Positions 62,319 through 64,000 of a stretch of 64,000 bases of DNA are shown here, piece by piece. The notes under the pieces were generated by a model, which saw nothing but the letters and a program-made list of their open reading frames with translations, had not been told where the DNA came from and did not search any database. Source of the DNA: Colias croceus (taxonomy: Eukaryota; Arthropoda; Insecta; Lepidoptera; Pieridae); assembly GCF_905220415.1 (NCBI RefSeq), contig NC_059566.1, positions 1,054,001 through 1,118,000 on the forward strand, in the 5' to 3' direction. Each line of letters opens with the position of its first letter. Within the stretch, counting starts at the first letter, position 1. A program made the position numbers and the translations under genes.

Positions 62319-63000
62319 GTAAGTTAAAGAGAGAGAGAGAGAGAAATTTGGTTAAGAGCGAGTCGGACACGTAACGCCACACGTAACATTTAAACATGAC
62401 ACGTGTGACACACCCCTAACATCACACATGCCCTCACACGTGTGACACACCCCTAACATTACACATGACCCTACACACGTGTGACACTATACATGACTCT
62501 TCACACATGACACTACACGTCTGAAAAACTACTTGTTTGACACACTACACTCGTATTTATTTATTTATGCTTTATTGTACATACATACCAGGACAAACAA
62601 ACTTAGACCATAATTTTATACAATAATAACGTAATCGTATTAATCTCGTAATACATATAACACTCAATACATAACAACATAATATTACACTTAAAGCATG
62701 GTGAATAGGCAATTGGTCGTTCTCTCTTAGAGAACTCCTACGAGATCCTCCGGGAAGAGAGCACTTCGAGAGATTCCTCAGCAAGGAGTTCAGTGGGGAG
62801 AACCTCAAGTGAGTTACAGAGAGAGAGAGTGAGTTGGAGGGAGAGAAATTTGGTTAAGAGCGAGTCGGACACATGTAAAACATTACACGTAACACTTAAA
62901 CATGACACGTCTGACACACCCCTAACATGACCCTACCCACGTGTGACACGTGTGTGACACTATACATAACTTTTATATGATCGAGCAAAATACACGTGTG
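62215..63000 (+). repeat. duplication of RGS7 exon 12 (3' 100 bp) and its donor, with a LINE tail between copies
   Basis: 62215-62318 (exon 12) plus about 200 bp of intron recur at 62713-63000: TTGGTCGTTCTCTCTTAGAG.., donors GTAAGTTA and GTGAGTTA, then GAGA runs and ACACGTGTGACAC-type minisatellite sequence. A reverse LINE tail with TATTTATTTATTTATGCTTTA sits at 62553-62712. The second exon copy has only silent changes but lacks its first 25 bp and a usable in-frame acceptor. Confidence 0.82.
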
Positions 63001-63009
63001 TAACAAATT

Positions 63010-64000
63010 AGCACAGTTTTTAGGCAAAATCTTGAAGTGTATTGATAATTTTTTCTAAAAGCGTCATATAATTGCAAATACATGAAAAATTTGATCTTGC
63101 AAACCAATTTTACTCCGCTTCGCTGAAAGGACTCCCCTTACGCCGTTAGTACACCGACGCATTCGTATGCGGCAACGAATCTCTGCGGAACTACTGCGTA
63201 GCGAAATATCTGCGGAACGTTAGTACACAGCAATGTTTTCGCAACTTTTTCGCAATGATATGCCATTGTAATTTTCTCCATGTTTGAAGTTTTCTCCATG
63301 CTACCTCTTTTTTGTACGTATTTTCATAATGTGCGTGTCCAATTGTGTATAATATGGGATAATCATTTTCAGTGACATTTTCAAATTGACATATTATTAT
63401 TGAATTTAATTTAATGTAATGTTGTATTTTCCTGTTATTGAAGGTGCAGTAGACCATATTGTATTCAATTGTAAGCTATGTAAAATAATATAGACTGTAT
63501 CCTTTGTTGGAAAATCATAAATATAAATAAATAAATAAATAATCTCGAATAGAATGCAAAAATAATTCAGTATTTTCGGCATCCATGGCGCGAAAATCTG
63601 TCCTCACCGACAGAATGCGATCTGACGCTTTGCGATGCGAAACATCACTAGCGTAAACGTATGCGTCTGTGTTATTTTATTACTTTATACTTATATTATA
63701 CTTATGTTTTATTTAAAGTTTTTCCATGTATGTTATCTATAATAATATAAGCGTATTTTATGTAAGTTATGGTGACCTTATTTATTTATCCGTATCATAT
63801 ATCCACAAATTATATTTAATATATTGTTTTTAATTGTATTTAACATGCAAAGCGGCTGACAATCTGGATGTCATAAGGGTGTCACTGAAAATCAGTGCTG
63901 AGGCGTTATGGCTCAGGTATCCTGAGTGGCATCCTTTTTTGGCGCACGCAACCTCACATATTTTGATGGTTTTATAATTATTTTGTTTTACTTTACTTTA
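63010..64000. other. intron of RGS7 with unclassified repeat sequence
   Basis: 63110-63680 has GC-richer ends (GCCGTTAGTACACCGACGC; AACATCACTAGCGTAAACG), possibly a decayed DNA transposon. 63850-63950 (CACTGAAAATCAGTGCTGAGG) resembles in inverse orientation the LINE 3' UTR at 60180-60250. No RGS exon is visible here. Confidence 0.4.

Noticed and set aside
62330..62560. ACACGTGTGACAC clusters as transcription-factor sites
   Set aside because: Degenerate minisatellite duplicated with exon 12; the CACGTG cores come from the repeat unit.
62713..62811. Second copy of exon 12 as a mutually exclusive exon
   Set aside because: The 5' end and acceptor are missing, and the only nearby AG (GAATAG|GCAATTGG) gives a frame with a stop after seven codons.

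Overview
This is AT-rich nuclear DNA from an animal with GT-AG introns. The mobile elements point to Lepidoptera (a moth or butterfly): dozens of short Helitron-like copies ending in CTAGT with a GC-rich hairpin, tRNA-derived SINEs, Jockey/CR1-type LINE fragments, TTA/TAA-flanked MITEs, and the ~580-bp element that begins and ends with a GGGTTCCGTAG motif. I cannot name the species. No RNA gene or CRISPR array was found.

Region by region. (1) About 900-22,800, minus strand: one large gene for a secreted protein that I do not recognise. It has a TATA box, a 19-residue signal peptide, a Gln/Thr-rich exon with three copies of a 20-residue repeat, a Gly/Gln-rich exon, and then at least 18 very small exons. 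Every intron after the first interrupts a codon after base 1, and most exons are 48, 96 or 144 nt, that is 1, 2 or 3 copies of a 16-residue amphipathic repeat. The 3' end lies left of the window. At least 669 codons are visible. Its introns are full of transposable elements, including a three-level nest at 11.7-14.2 kb and a reverse-transcriptase relic at 15.9-19.4 kb. (2) 22.9-29.4 kb: gene-poor DNA packed with Helitron-like copies and MITEs. (3) 29.5-30.6 kb, minus strand: a two-exon REXO4-type DEDDh exonuclease. (4) 31.5-32.9 kb, plus strand: UDP-N-acetylglucosamine pyrophosphorylase in one uninterrupted exon, divergent from REXO4. (5) 33-45.9 kb: no gene seen; repeats, including a perfect 58-bp palindrome. 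(6) 45.9-62.3 kb and beyond, plus strand: the first twelve coding exons of an R7-family RGS gene (RGS7-like; DEP, DHEX, GGL and the start of the RGS box). Its second intron holds a nearly complete but broken Jockey-like LINE. Three RGS exons or exon boundaries are locally duplicated, two of them with a mobile element between the copies.

Functional links: UAP makes UDP-GlcNAc for chitin and glycans, REXO4 is a nucleolar RNA exonuclease, and RGS7 turns off Gi/o signalling in neurons. Nothing suggests that these genes work together. The strongest candidate for something undescribed is the 48-nt-modular micro-exon gene. Gene models were built by eye from reading frames and splice signals; no transcript or database was consulted.
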